Positions 46,461-59,989 of a DNA stretch of 64,000 bases are shown piece by piece. This DNA is from Nymphaea colorata (Eukaryota; Streptophyta; Magnoliopsida; Nymphaeales; Nymphaeaceae), in contig NC_045140.1 of the NCBI RefSeq assembly GCF_008831285.2, forward strand, positions 8,490,505 to 8,554,504. Reading direction: 5' to 3'. A program made the position numbers and the translations under genes. The number at the start of each line of letters is the position of its first letter. Within the stretch, counting starts at the first letter, position 1. The notes under the pieces are model-generated. The model searched no databases and was not told the origin of the DNA. It was given only the letters and a program-made list of their open reading frames with translations.

Positions 46461-49400
46461 ATGGCGGGCCTCTCGCTCAGATGCGGAGATTGTGGCGCTC
46501 ACCTGAGGTCCGTAGAGGAGGCCCAGGAGCACGCCGAGCTCACCTCGCATTCCAATTTCGAAGAATCTACGGAAGCCGTAAGCCTTAATCTTTGTTAGGC
46601 TTCGTCGATCTAGTTCGTTGTCTTTCACGGAGTCATTCGTTTGTCTGATGATTGAATGTGGTCGATTTTTTATTCTATAGGTGTTGAATCTGGTATGCTC
46701 GGCCTGCGGGAAGCCTTGTAGATCGAAGACTGTAAGTTAAACAAACGCATTTCTTTTTCTGGTTGTTTTTGTGGTTAGTGAAGTGTGAGTTTTCGATCGC
46801 TTCTTTTTGCCGGATTGAAGGAAAGCGACCTGCACACGAAGCGCACTGGGCACACTGAGTTTGTTGATCGAACATTGGAGGCGGTGAAGACAATTGATCT
46901 TGACGCGCCGAAGGCCCCTGAAGCTGCTGATTCCGCCGGGGTTTCTGATCCTGGAAATACTGAATCACAAGGTACGATTTTGAAATTGTTGCCTTTGTTG
47001 GTGTTGATTGGATGTTGCAAAACCGAGGAACTCTAAAGGGCTTCGGTAACTGCTGTTTCTTTGTTTTCTTTAGAAATGGTCGTACCTGATGTTGATAAGA
47101 AATTGCTGGAGGAACTTGAATTTATGGGATTTTCCACCGCTCGGGCCACTAGAGCTCTCCATTTTTCTGGTGAGTTGATTAAAGGAAAACAAGTTTTATT
47201 TTACTTCTTTGCTTTAAGTAGCCACCACCTCATTGAAGTGTTAGGAGATTATTCCGCCTCAACGGACATGCAAGGAAAGGGAAAAACAATTTTTCTGGTT
47301 TTGATACGTCATATTCCTGGCATCAACTTATGTCAAAATGCACGAGATATTTGTAAACTTACATTAGGGATATTTGGCTATCATTGCACTCTTTCAGCTT
47401 CTATTTTTAGACTATCTCATAGATTATCAACTTGCCACGTTTAGATTCTAGGTTTGATAAAAGTATTAGTTTTAGGCGTATCACTAGAAACTCTTGCTCT
47501 ATAAAGAATCCGGCATCTATATTTATTTTGTGACTATTACGGTTTTTGTACTGTTGATGAGCTCGAATTTTCCTTTTCTTAGGTAATGGTGGAATCGAAG
47601 CTGCCATCAATTGGGTTGTTGACCATGAAAATGACGAAGACATTGATCAAATGCCCTTGGTACAATACTTAGTCTTCATTAACTTTCTTTGCATTTTTTG
47701 GTAAATGATGTCATTGTTTTGTTGCTTATATATTTTCATGAAACAAATCTGTTAAATTTAGATGGAGCATGATTCTGTATCTAAATTTTGAAAATACTTT
47801 TCTTTGAATTTGTAACATCCTAAAAGTTTAGTCTTGTATCTGACATTGTGAAAAACCTTGGGGGACTTATAAGGAAGTTGGTCAAACAGTTACGTGTCTT
47901 GGGCCCTAGCCTTCTTGGGGCTGGAACAAGAAGGCTAGAAACCGAAGATGCTAGAAGGTGGATTGGAATCCGCCGAACCATGAGCCCAAGCCCTGTGTGG
48001 GAGTGGGCCGGGTTGTTACAATGGCAAACATCCAACTGCTGAAAATTAAGCAATACATGCCTTTTTACATGCCATGGCCCATTTGTTGATGTGCTTAAGT
48101 TTTGGTTTATATATCCTTATTTTTGGGAGGATTTTTTTTTTTTTTGGGGGTGGGTTGGGGGGGGGGGGGGGTTGGTGGAGGGGAGGAATCATGTTATCCT
48201 AATATTAGCACTCCTTTCATTGTAAACTGTTCTATTGAAGATAATAGATAATTAGCTGCAGCTTCTGTCGAGGTTATCAACTAATTGTATTGCTAAAAGG
48301 TCTCAAGTATGTTGAATGTTGGCTTCTATGCATAGTCACAAGTGTTGTTTTTGCATTTTAAACAGCAAGGTTTTTCTCAGGTATAATAATATGATAAGCT
48401 TGAAAAAATAGGAAAAATGTGGTAAATGTTTATTTTTTTTTTAAATTGTTAAAAATTAAGGAAATATAAAATAAATGAGAAACTAATAAAACAATGTCAA
48501 AAAATAAGTAGATAAGAAATAAATAAAAAATAGAAAATGGAAATAAGCATTTTGAACGTGAAAAAAATGCGTAAAAGGAAAAATGAGAAAAAACACTTTT
48601 TTGTGTTTTTTCATGTTGGTGTTTTCTTTTTTAAAAAGGCATTTTTTCCTTCTTTTCGGCTGATTTTTTTTCACATTTTTGTTTTTTTTTTTTAAACACG
48701 TCTTTTTTGTGACTATGCTTCTATGTAAGCCGTTTCTTTTGGTCTACAGCCTGAAACCTTGTGAGATAAATTACTCGTCTTGAAAACTGACTCATCCAGT
48801 CAGGAAAAGATCAAGTTTGTGTACAAGGTTGTTACTTTGTTTTTTTCAAAAAAAAAAAAGATTATGTATTAGATCCTATCAGAAGTGAACCATGTAGTAA
48901 TGATGTACTAGGGATCATCAACTCCTGTTAATTCTTAGTAAGAAAATTCAACTGCTATGGGAGTCCTTTGTTTCTGTCACAGGCCTTAATTACTGCATGA
49001 ATAGTGACTGTGATGATCAATATGGCTTCATAACCTTTTTGCTGACCCTTGTTAGGATGTCAACAAGGTCAGATTTCATTTTCTGATTCATGATGATTAA
49101 AATTTTATGCATATGGTATTTGTGCTATTTTTGTTTGGGTGGCATGATTTGAAATAGTTGCTTGGGAACTAGTTTACACTTTACTGTGACAGGTAGATGT
49201 GTGTATATGACACCATAAGTAGAATATTAGGATATATAACACCATAAGTAGAATATTAGGCTATGTAAAGATGTGTAAAATAGAGCAGGATATCAATATC
49301 ACAAGGAGCATGTGATTTTTAAATCAAATCATGAGCTGTAAAGCCCACTTAAAATTTTTTTTCTAAAATTATGTCGTTTGGTAATTTATTTCCTTTCATT

Positions 49401-50137
49401 GTCATTAAAGTTAATGTGTGTCTATATTATAGAAGAACAAGTATGAATGCATACTTGAAAATACATATTTACGTCTGTATCTGCTTAAATGTGCTCATTC
49501 TTGTTTTAATTTGAAACATCTGATAACATTAGGTGCCTGTGAGTACCGCTAAAGCTGAACCTGCAAAACCAGCTTTAACTCCTGAGGAAGTGAAGGCCAA
49601 AGCAAAGGAGCTACGGTTTGTGTTTTCAATTTGATATTCTATGAGCATACATTGTACACTGGATCTGCAATAAAATAGGCAGAATGCCACTCAGTAGTCA
49701 CCACCATCTATTAATTTTTGTTTACAAAAAAGACAAAAAAACTGTTCATTAGTCACTCTTGCTGCCATAAATGATGCAGAATCACAGATGAACAGATTTG
49801 CAGTCATATGTACTTGCACTAACCAACTATAAAAAGGATGAGATACTTTTATTGTTGAACATACCGAGTAATTGCTCACCTGAATAATTTTAAGGTGATC
49901 TTTGTGTGGCAACTGGCAAGGTGTTTTACTAATTTTGATGAATGGAAATTAATTTTTCTTCATTGTGGTTTTTATTCATGTCTTTGGCACATAGGAATTC
50001 TCCCAAGTCCCATCTCCTAAGTAACACAAGTATGGGGTTTGTCCTGCCATACCCATGTCTGTAGGCTCTTTCAGAGACATGTACAGTAGGCAGTATAAAT
50101 GTTAGAGCTTTTAACGAGACCCGACAGCGTTGACTCT

Positions 50138-50177
<40 letters not shown>

Positions 50178-50316
50178 CTTGAATGGGAAATGAAGAATTG
50201 ATGCGGGCATATGGTTGCTAATGTGCAGAGTGCAGGAGAGAGAGACAATAGAGAGAAGTACATAGTCTCAGAAAAAAAATAGGAACTCAAAGCCTTGCCA
50301 TTTTACCAGCTTAAAA

Positions 50317-50361
<45 letters not shown>

Positions 50362-53300
50362 GGGCAAATGGTCTACTTCCTTTCATCTCCTTTTAAACTT
50401 CTCTTTTATTTCTTCAACTTTTTTAAAAGTTTTATTAAGTAGTTTCAACTTTTACTCATGTTGAAAGAAAAGCTAAAACATGGTATATTACAAAATAAGC
50501 AACACACATTGGTCGTCAAAGACAAATGATAGTTGTTATGGCTATCAATTTCTGAAATTGCTAACATAGTAGGGTGCATTTTTACAATGAGTGTAAAGCT
50601 TTTATAATGACTGCAATATGTCATAAGGCTACCGAAGGGTCAAGGGCATTTTTGCAACTTTCCTGGTTGTGTAGAGTTGGTTGTTCTTAACCTTTGGAAC
50701 AGTTTGAACTTTGAATACCTCCTTGAGTTCAACTACTTCCTTTCAATAAATTGGGAGTTCACTACTAAGACTTAAAATTGATAGTGGATTGATAAATTGG
50801 GAACTTGGGAGTTCATTAATATGACTGTTAAAAAGTCATCCTGTTGACCTTTTCACAGGAATGGTCTTTTGTTTCCTGTTTTAACTATGAACTTTTTCCT
50901 TTTTTCCTTTTTTGTGTGTGTGTGCATGTTTATGGTTATCTCCAAGCCTGATTGGTTTAAAGATCATACCATCTGTAGAGGATCAGAAACTAGACTTGAA
51001 ATGAAAATTTTGTCCCTTTTACATGCAGTGTAGTTAACATTATCTTTTTAGTTTCTAACTGTATTCCATTTTTTCTAATTTGATACCTGCAACCTTGTGT
51101 ATTTCTAGGGAACGGGCTCGCAAGAAGAAAGAAGAGGAGGAAAAGCGAATGGAGAGAGAGAGAGAAAAGGTGGGATGAAATTCTCTTTTGCCTCCAAGGT
51201 TGAAAATCTTTTGCAAACAAGTGTATTGGTTTATATTTCAGTGACCTCAGTCCTCTGATCACAGGGTACAAGAATTTAGGAATCTGCTTGTAATGGAGTT
51301 CTAATGTGTGCAAACTAAGTTCTTATAGCTTAGAATGGTGTATATGGAGATGTACTTCCTTTCAATAGCAAAAATGTGCAGGGTCCTCCATCTTCTATTT
51401 CCTTTTCTTTTGCTCTATACTGAACACAGTATGAGTCTGATCAGCGAATTTCAAAATGGTTGTCACAGAGTCTCAGGTGTAGATGGGAGTTGCTTGTCAC
51501 TTTCTTTTGTGTTAATTTAATTATCATGTTAACATATGAACATTACTAAGTGACTTTGTTAGTGACTCTTTAGGCCTCTTATTTTCTTTAACCATAAAAG
51601 TGGTGTTATCCTATTTCAGGAAAGGATTCGGGCTGGGAAGGAGATTCTGGAGGCAAAACGGATTGAAGAAGAAAATGAGAGAAAGCGGTTAGTAATTAGC
51701 TACTGTTGTTTATTAGAAAATGGTATTTTTCTCTTTTTTATAATATTCTCTGCAACTGTGCTCTGGGCATGTAGCATAAGCTCATAAACATTTGTAGAAT
51801 CTATGGTAAATGGTATCTTACAATTGCTTGATGATAGAATGTTGGCATTGCGAAAAGCAGAAAAAGAGGAAGAGAAAAGGGCTAGAGAGAAAATTCGGCA
51901 GCGCATTGAGGAGGATAAGGTGTCTTAAATTCTTTTTCAATCTTTGGCACCTTTTCTTGAGTTATATTATTTTTCTTGGTTTAGATGATTACTCAAGTGC
52001 TCATGTTTTATTTGTGTCTCATAGCTAGGTTATTGCTTTTCCTATTTAAGTGGAGAATAGCATTTTGTTTGAACCAAATGGTGATGGTACGGGTGTAGAG
52101 CATTTTAAAAAAACGCGGGTACAGTGACACTGCCATACAGATACCCATACACACTAAAAATAAAAAGAAAAAACCCGATAAAATTGTAAAAAAACACGAA
52201 AAAATAATTTTGGGTTTTTTTTTTTCAAAAAATGGGGAAATATGTTTTGTTTTTGCTCTCATTGTTTTTCATGTTTTTATCGGATCTTTTTCGAAAAAGG
52301 GTTTTTCATGACAATGATTTTAATGCTGCAAAGATGCCGCCTGACCCTGACCCATGCAGATAAGCAACTGATAGTGTACTATTAATGACCAACCTCATCA
52401 CTGCCATGTCTCTTTTCTTGATGTCTTATTCACATCTATATCATATGGATGCAACTGCAGGTATGGGGATTCGTCACATTTTATGGAATTTACAATGTCG
52501 CTTCTATGTAAAATCAGGCAGATTCTGACTGACATAGATGTCCATTAACATTTTCAGGAATGATTTCATAGGCTGGGGTTTCTTTCTATATTGCTCTAAG
52601 GAAAGTGGTGGCATTTCCTTGATTCTCAGGCTGTTACGAGATTTGGTTAATCTTCTAGTTGATGCTCTGTTCTAAATATTCTCTTTGAGACTTTGACATA
52701 TGGTAGCAGTTTGGATCATTTGAGCAGCTTTGTGATAGACAACCAACTTATAGATATGCAACATTCTGTCTTCACGCCTTCTTTTTTTGGCGAGAAGCAT
52801 TTCCTTTTTATGCACCTGTTTGCATGCCATGCCAGATGAAGTTACCAATGGCATGGACATAGCCACAGACATGCACCTTCTATTATTTATGTACTCTTCA
52901 TCTTGTGAAGTATATTGATTTTTTCATTTGTTTTTGTGAGACCAGAAAAATTGTTGTCTAGAGTTGGTTTATATGATCTAAAAGCCAAGTCTTACAGGCA
53001 GAAAGACGACGAAGACTTGGGTTGCCTCCAGAGGAACCTGCTTCAAAAGCTCCAGAAGAACCTGCTTCAAAAGCTCCAGAAGAACCTGCTTCAAAAGCTC
53101 CAGAAAAAAAGGCATATTTTTTCTTCTGCATGTATGTTGTGATTGAGTTTATGCCACCTAGTGAATTTGATATTTGAGTGTTCACTTGAATAAATATTGC
53201 TAGGCTTCGTTGCCTGTGAGACCTGCTTCAAAAGCAGAACAAATGAGAGATTGCTTGCGATCTTTAAAGCAAAATCATAAGGTAATGCACATCATAAGGT

Positions 53301-55590
53301 AATGCAGCTTTTGTTGTCTTGTTTTTATATTTTTGATGTCTCAAATGTATGTTAGTACTCAATCGAAGGTGCTATTTGACAGATACTTTGTAGACAAGAC
53401 TCTCTTTGGATCCGGATTGCTGTCTATGTAGATAAAAGCATGCCTAGGCCCTGGGCAACCACCTTCTGGAATAGGCTATAGTATATTGGTTCCCAATTGA
53501 GAAAAAAGATCTTGAATTTTTTTCCCCTTCTACTTTTGCCTTTATTTATTCTGCTTCTTTTTTGTTTACTTTTCCCTTTTCCTCTCCATCTTCTTTTTCC
53601 TTTGTTCTTCCTTCTGCTATATCCTTTTCCTTTTATTGTTTTGGACTGGGGCCCACATCTTTCTGAACATCTACTCCTAGTTAACGTAAGATTGACTATA
53701 TAGATTGCTCTTAAATGTTTGATTAACATCGCTGTGGCCAGAAAGAGTCTTCGACTATAATTATTTTCTTTCTTGCAAGTCAGCTTGTTTCTTCACTTGA
53801 ACTCTTTCTGTGTTTGCCTTCTGACTTTGGATATGATTACTTTGGCAATATATATACATTGGCGTTAGCTCCTGGGACTATATTGAACCTGGGCTTCAGT
53901 GTGATGTTTCTAATATGGAAAAATGTCTTGGAGCATGGGATCTGCAAGTAAATTCTGATAGGTCCACATCTCAGAATCTGGATTATTGGTCTGGTGGTGG
54001 TGGGCTATGTGTATTCATGCTTCTGTATTTTTATGTGAGGTCATCAAAGTGCATTTTGTATTGCCGAAAGTGCAGTTGCAGTTTGGATTAATTTGATGAT
54101 TGGACTGCTTTTTGGTTCAGCTTTTGCAGTATTTTTTAATGGAAACCAAGTTTCAAATAACCAGTGGTTTCAAATGACTTGGGTTGACCACGACTATGTT
54201 ACACAAGTTCTGGTCTGGCCTTTTTTCAGAAAAAGCATGGGTAAACAGGGGTATGTATGTGTGTGAGATCCAAATACCGAAATGAAAAATAAGGTGAACT
54301 AATGGTTGTTACACCTAGTGTCATCCGTATCGCACGATGTGGGCCATACTTTAACCAGCAGGGTGACTCGTTTTACTTCACTTTTCAATATTTTATTGCT
54401 GTTTATAGTTGATACATGTTAAAATATAAGTTCTGTTTATTACTTTATTAAAGATTCAAGTTCAGTTTGTTCAAGTCCAATGATATTAACGAAATTAATT
54501 GAGTTTTTTGATGTCTTTCCATTCAACATGCTAAATTGCAACAATTCATGGAGGATGAACTTGGGCATGGCTTCATTTTATGTTAGTTTGACCTTTTTTG
54601 AATCATATAAGTGAAATTTAGTCATTTCACAAATTTTTTATGTTTAGAAGATAAGTTATATATTGTTTTTTCTAAAAAAAAAAAAGGTTAACATAACCCG
54701 GTCTGGATGCTTGAGTTGACCTGCCGAGTCACGAGTCGAAAACAGCCGAGTCAAGTCCAGAGTCATTGGGTTTTGACATTGTATGAATGTTCTATATGTG
54801 TGATTAGTTTTGTATGTGGAATACATTTTTCCTGTTTTTTTTTCTGAATTTCCTCTAGTTTTTCTGATTGCCTAAATTTTTCTATGAAAATTATTACGAT
54901 AGGCTGTGCTACATGTACGATATGTTGCAACCTGACGGATATACATTACAGTATGTCTTACAACATTGGTTACACCAGCACCCACACCCACGCCCCCATT
55001 GAGACCCCAAGTCAGCAAGTCCGTGGGAGTTAGTTTGCAAATTAGTTGTGTATTATGTCCATTCGTTCTTCACATGAAAAAGCAAAATCTCCATTGCTAG
55101 ATTTATTGTTGAAAATCTGTTTTATCAGTGAACAAATGTTGCCAACAAGTGCTAAAAGCTGAAGATTGTTTGATCACTCACCCTGTATCTTTTTTGACTC
55201 GTGTGAATTAGGATGAAGATGCGAAGGTGAAGAGAGCCTTTCAAACTCTGTTAACCTACATCGGGAATGTTGCCAAGAATCCCAGTGAAGAGAAATTCAG
55301 GAAGATTCGGCTTACAAATCCTTCGTTTCAGGTATGCTAGGCATCCTTGAAACTGAATGTGGCCTCTGATTAATTTCTCCTCTTTAGAATGCTCAATGCA
55401 TCTCGACGTCCAGGAGAGGGTTGGAAGCTTAAAGGGCGGGATCGAGTTTCTTGAACTTTGCGGTTTTGAGAAGATTGAGGGTGGTGAATTTTTGTTTATT
55501 GCAAAGGAAAAGGTGGACGTGCCAACACTGCACACAGCAGGATCAGAGCTCAACTCCGCCATCACAAACCCTTTCTTTGGAGTTCTTTGA
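46461..55590 (+). CDS. UBA/PUB-domain protein with two C2H2-like fingers, 424 aa, complete
   Basis: Thirteen exons: 46461-46577, 46681-46731, 46821-46971, 47074-47169, 47583-47659, 49533-49615, 51109-51169, 51620-51687, 51838-51919, 52998-53111, 53204-53281, 55212-55331 and 55414-55590 (1,275 nt, phases consistent). Residues 8-30 (CGDC...H-x5-H) and 45-67 (CSAC...H-x5-H) are finger-like. A UBA domain lies at about 114-155 ([20 protein letters not shown]). A charged coiled coil spans about 177-270 ([18 protein letters not shown]). An EEPASKAP repeat occurs three times (274-297). A C-terminal PUB/PUG domain, about 305-405, has [22 protein letters not shown] and [19 protein letters not shown] recall the Arabidopsis counterpart as At1g04850. 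UBA binds ubiquitin; PUB domains commonly bind the p97/CDC48 C-terminus, so a role in CDC48-linked ubiquitin handling is inferred. Intron 10 appears to be GC-AG. Confidence 0.95.
47811..48020 (+). mobile_element. Solo LTR related to the TRIM at 34964-35401
   Basis: TGTAACATCC...GGTTGTTACA ends, with the same interior words as the TRIM LTR read on minus (AAAGTTTAGTCTTGTATCT, GGGACTTATA, GTGTGGGAGTGG). It lies in intron 5 of the UBA/PUB gene, in sense orientation. No target duplication visible. Confidence 0.65.
48146..48171. repeat. Poly-G tract
   Basis: A run of G with few interruptions follows a T tract; inside intron 5 of the UBA/PUB gene. Confidence 0.9.
48360..48715. repeat. Dispersed A/T-tract repeat, relative of 8290-8640
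   Basis: Shares ACAG(C/T)(A/G)AGGTTTTTCT(C/T)AG, ATATAATA(C/A)GAT, CTTGAAAAAA and TTTTTTCATGT in the same order as the copy at about 8451. Located in intron 5 of the UBA/PUB gene. Confidence 0.55.
49209..49268. repeat. 30-bp tandem duplication
   Basis: Two units with ACACCATAAGTAGAATATTA, differing at a few bases, in intron 5 of the UBA/PUB gene. Confidence 0.85.
50141..50356. repeat. Two GA microsatellites (50141-50175, 50321-50356)
   Basis: Two (GA)n runs about 145 bp apart in intron 6 of the UBA/PUB gene. Confidence 0.9.
53031..53102 (+). repeat. Coding minisatellite: 24-bp unit, three tandem copies
   Basis: Units at 53031-53054, 53055-53078 and 53079-53102 encode EEPASKAP three times and differ at only one base (GAG/GAA). 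In exon 10 of the UBA/PUB gene, between the coiled coil and the PUB domain. Confidence 0.95.
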
Positions 55591-58500
55591 GGTTGTGGAT
55601 GTTCTATTTTGGTATGCATTTTGGAGGTTTTGTCATGTGAAATTTATGCATAAATTTAATATCTCAACCATGTCATTCTGGGCCATGCAATTTGTATATT
55701 GCAAAATAGCCTTCAGACTTGGTTCTGTTTAGTCCGATTTTAAATCAGAGTTACTAGTCTCAGACTAAAAGCGACAAAATCTCTCGGCTTAGCTGCAGAC
55801 CCAAATAAAATTTGGAAAAAAAAAATCTCACCTGCTTTAGGTTTTTATTTAATAACTTTATGTATTTTAAATTATTTTTTAATCCCGATGCATGCTGACT
55901 TTTTTTTTTTTGGTAATAATTACACGGTGCTATGTTTGGACTCAGGATATTTAAGTTCTCTGTAGTTGGACTGTTCTGGTCCAGACAATTGAAGTGAACA
56001 TCAAAGCAACTCGAGAAACGGTGGCACTGTTCCTCGAGTTATGCTCATCAGTCAAGAGGAACATGTCTTTTGCCCCTTGTTTCGTGAACTGGACTGTTAT
56101 GAGTAGTGAACCAAACACACTCTAAATTTCGAACATTGTCAATCGTTAACTAAGTTAGTACTCCATTCATATGGTTCTCATGATTATTCAGTTCACGTGT
56201 TTTGGGAGCTTAATTGAACTGGAGAGTGAAAATTGTATATCTAACCATGAGTTTGAATCTATGTTTTAATCGGAGGAAAAATCCGGGCTGTATAGACTAC
56301 TGTTTATTGTCTAACGGTCTAACGGGTGAGATCTGATGAACGAGATATCGGGAGTGGAAAACGAATGGTGAAAAAAACTATATAGATTTGAATTTGTATC
56401 TTGTTCAAAATGTTAGGAGTGATTCCTACCTCAAGAGTGAGAAAATAAAAAAGTATGGGTAGTTTAGGTAACGTTTATTTTTTCTTTTTTCTTTTTAAAA
56501 TTTCGCTGCAGCTATATATAGTTCATACATTTCGTGTGTGTGTCTATTTGTGTACTCATAATACAATATTAAATTGGAAACAATTTCGATTACCGTATGG
56601 TTTCCTCGTGCGATTTGATTAACAGTAAGATTATACGCTTAAAATTACCTTTTCCAAAGTCAATTTGGAAGTTGTTATTCACCTTTTCTACTATATGTGG
56701 CATTTCTACCTAAGGTAATTGGACAATTCGTAATAAGTCTACATAGTTTGCATATTTGAGATACATATATGAGGTAATTAAATTGAAACACCCTTGAGAC
56801 CTTGAAGGAAGGATGATGTGTGTCTAAAAACAAAGAGGGCGACGAATTTTGTACTTCTATAAATAAATGAAAATCTATTTTAAGATTTTTCTTCCTCACA
56901 CAACTCTAGCATCCAATGGAACAGGCATACATGGTAGCTACCTTCTTAAGGACATCCTTTGAAAAGTGTAACGGAAGTGAGTTCTGACTGCTCCTTAGCA
57001 AAAGTACCATGGAAAACTACGAGATACATGGTGGCAAGTTTTGCATTTGATCTTCACAGATCCAAGGCCTATATAGGTCATGTCTGGAAAAGTTGACAAT
57101 ATATTCTAAAGTCGCATACTTTTCGAGAAAATGGTTCAATTTTCAAGGATCTTCTGCCTGATAAGAAATTCTTTTGATAAGAAATTTTTTTGATTGGTGC
57201 ACCGCATTCTAAACTTTAATACATCGTGTAGCTTGACTTATTCCGTCCTCTGGATTGCACCGACCTGGATGGAGTGCTCATCAAGTTGCTTGGTGCTTGT
57301 ACCTTTCAATTGTAAAATGCCAGGAAGACCACAAATTCAGTGGTTGGTATGTCAACCTTAGTGCGGTGCTTTATTTTCCACATAAATTCTCTGTGATGCC
57401 CCACCTGTTTATTTCATACAATGCTCATTCAAGCACAAAACATTAGATTTTGAACTTGTTTTTCACATTCAATAAACATCATGCACAACTTGAATAGATC
57501 ATTAAGTCATGTCATGGTGGTTCAAATCTCATTAAAGATCAATCCAGTTGAGAAAAGGAAATATCAAGCAATCAAACAGTGGTAAATCTTCTCAATAAAT
57601 GTCCTAGCTTGAGTGCTTTGACTAGACACTGGTGCGCTCACCAAGTTTCTCAATCATGTGGAAAACACCAAGAAACTTGATCTCAGATTATCACCATTGC
57701 GTTCACGTTGCCAAACGAATGTTGATGGAGTTCAAAAGTTAGTTTCATGATTTGCATCCAAATTTTATTTTGATTTTTAAAAAAAACAGTTGGATTGGTA
57801 GTAATCAAATGGATCCTTGAAGATGTTACTTGGATTAATTCAACCATAGCTATAATAAAATTTTTATGTTTTTTTTTTCTCACAGTAAAAAAAAGTTAAA
57901 CCTTAACCTTCTTAACCCTGAGGGGCTTGGTGCATTGTCTTCGCTAAGGGTTGGTAGGTGGTCATTCCCTAGTCTGAGTGGCATCAGTACCACTCCCTTG
58001 CTTTGCTAATGTATGCGTATCAGTAGTGGAGCAAGAAAAATTCATTGGAGGGGCATTTGTGTAAAAATACTCAAATCTAATGGGGCACTTATATATGTAT
58101 AAGGATAAATATTTAAAATTCTCATTTAAAAATAATTTTTTTTAAGAAAATGGTATGGGCAGTCACTTTTAAGAGATTGATGTGGGCAGTCACACCAGTC
58201 ACAATGTGTCTATGCCACTAGTGTGTATATGTGAATGTGTTAGAGAGGTGGGGAGTACCCTCAAGGTTTTAGGCAAGCGATAAAGTCTCTTAATCCGGGT
58301 TCATTTTCTTGAGTAAAAAGCGAGGGAAAATGATCCTTTAAGAGCCGTTTGACAAATATAACACTTTTTTAACTATTACATGAATTTATCCCAAAAGTTG
58401 AGACAGATTTATAAAACATTTCTTAACGTATCACATGAATTTGCCCTAACTTTTGGGTCATATTCATATAACAGTTATGCACCGTTCCATTTGCCAAACT

Positions 58501-59700
58501 AACCTATGGTACTAAGTTGTATGCATGTCAAATAAAGGTTTACATCACTATGCCGAGGGTGTAGTGGCTGAAGAATTTTCTACAAGAGAAGTCTCCCTTT
58601 TACAACCTTTTTATTCTTTTCATACTTTCAACACGAAGATAAAACCCTGCAAACTCCCTTTCATGATATAACGTGGAAAATACCAATACAAGCAACGCCT
58701 ATCCAATAAGTTGGTTGTACACACCTGAAGTGCCATTGCAAAATTCTAATGTAGCAGTTGGAAAAAGGACAAAAAGGTTAAAATATGCGTATATATTAAG
58801 TTTTTAACTAGTACGGGAAGCATGCATTCGTCTAGCTTATATGTGACTCTTCCGCTAGTTATATACACCCACCTTTGAATCCAGGTATACTAAAGTGAAC
58901 CAACCTAGGCACGTCTTAGCCTCATTTGATAGGAATATGTGCCAACTTAGAAACATATCATTTTGATCAAAAGTTAAACTTTATCTCATTCGTATCAATT
59001 CATTATGCTTGTACTTCAAAATTCTCATTTACTGAACATGCCCTTGTTCACAACTATATATTGCTAAACCCTGGGTTGACACAAACTTTTCAACTATGTT
59101 ACACATCCCAAATATATAAGTGAAGCCATTCTCATAGTAGAGTAGTGCTTTTTAGGGACTAAAAAGGAAACAAAAAAAAGGATGGTGTTGCCATACTAGC
59201 GATCAACGTCGGAATCTCGCAAGCACTATCTCATTTGACAGGCAAAGTTGAGTGTACTTACTAACGGACTGGTGAAGGATCTCTAAGATGCTTTTACCAT
59301 TTTAAGTTTTATTACTTTTTTTTTTCCCCTTAATAAGACTATTCGTAAAAAAATGTACCTTTTGACGTATTTGCTGATAACTGCTTATTGTTTGAAAAGT
59401 TACAAAAAATTGTAACTTTTGACGGATTTACACATGACTGCTTATTGTTTGAAAAATTATAAAGAATTACATAAACTTAGGGAGGAGGTTGTATGTAACT
59501 AGAGTTATTTAGTGTTGATCTTAATAACACTTTATTAAGGCAATATTAAAAGCAAAATAGATTTAACTATGTCTGGTGAATTATGTTGGAAACTTAAAAC
59601 TTAAACTATGAAAATGTGAAACGGAGACTGGAAGTCAAAAATTTAAAAAAATAATGAAAAATGTCAACATTTTTTTCTAAAAATACTTATTTAACAAAGT
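55591..59700. other. Intergenic stretch between the UBA/PUB and SUMO genes
   Basis: Begins with the 3' UTR of the UBA/PUB gene. The remainder is AT-rich with no coding pattern or tRNA that I can support. Only the weak inverted-end element at 58021-58223 stands out. Confidence 0.55.
58021..58223. mobile_element. Possible short inverted-end element
   Basis: The start CAGTAGTGGAGCAAG and end TATGCCACTAGTG are roughly inverted and resemble the CAGTGGCGGAGCC-type termini of an abundant plant repeat. No clear target duplication. Confidence 0.3.
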
Positions 59701-59982
59701 AGAGCGTGGGCCAGGTGTTATCAGAAATATCGAGAAAGTAAACCACTTAAAGTAAATTTCTTTCGTATTCAAATACTCCGACCCCACCACAAATAGATTG
59801 TTGCAAGATAACCAAGAATCCTTTGCCCAACGCTCCGGCCACTTTCTGCAGCGCCCTCTCCACCACACGATCCACCCCTCGGAATCTGGACCGTCGGATG
59901 AAAGCGATGGGAGCGAGAAGCCGCATCGTTCCCGGGGGCGGATTCGCTCGAAAATTCAAATCCAATTAAATTTTTCCCCGTC

Positions 59983-59989
59983 TATAAAT
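59983..59989 (+). promoter_or_regulatory. TATA box of the SUMO gene
   Basis: TATAAAT in TCTATAAATC, about 153 bp upstream of the SUMO ATG. It is followed by a CT-rich leader (about 60020-60115) typical of strongly expressed plant genes. A transcription start near 60015 is inferred. Confidence 0.6.

Noticed and set aside
57480-57560. tRNA or SINE promoter (GGTTCAAATCTC resembles a B box)
   Set aside because: No matching A box at the right distance and no cloverleaf.
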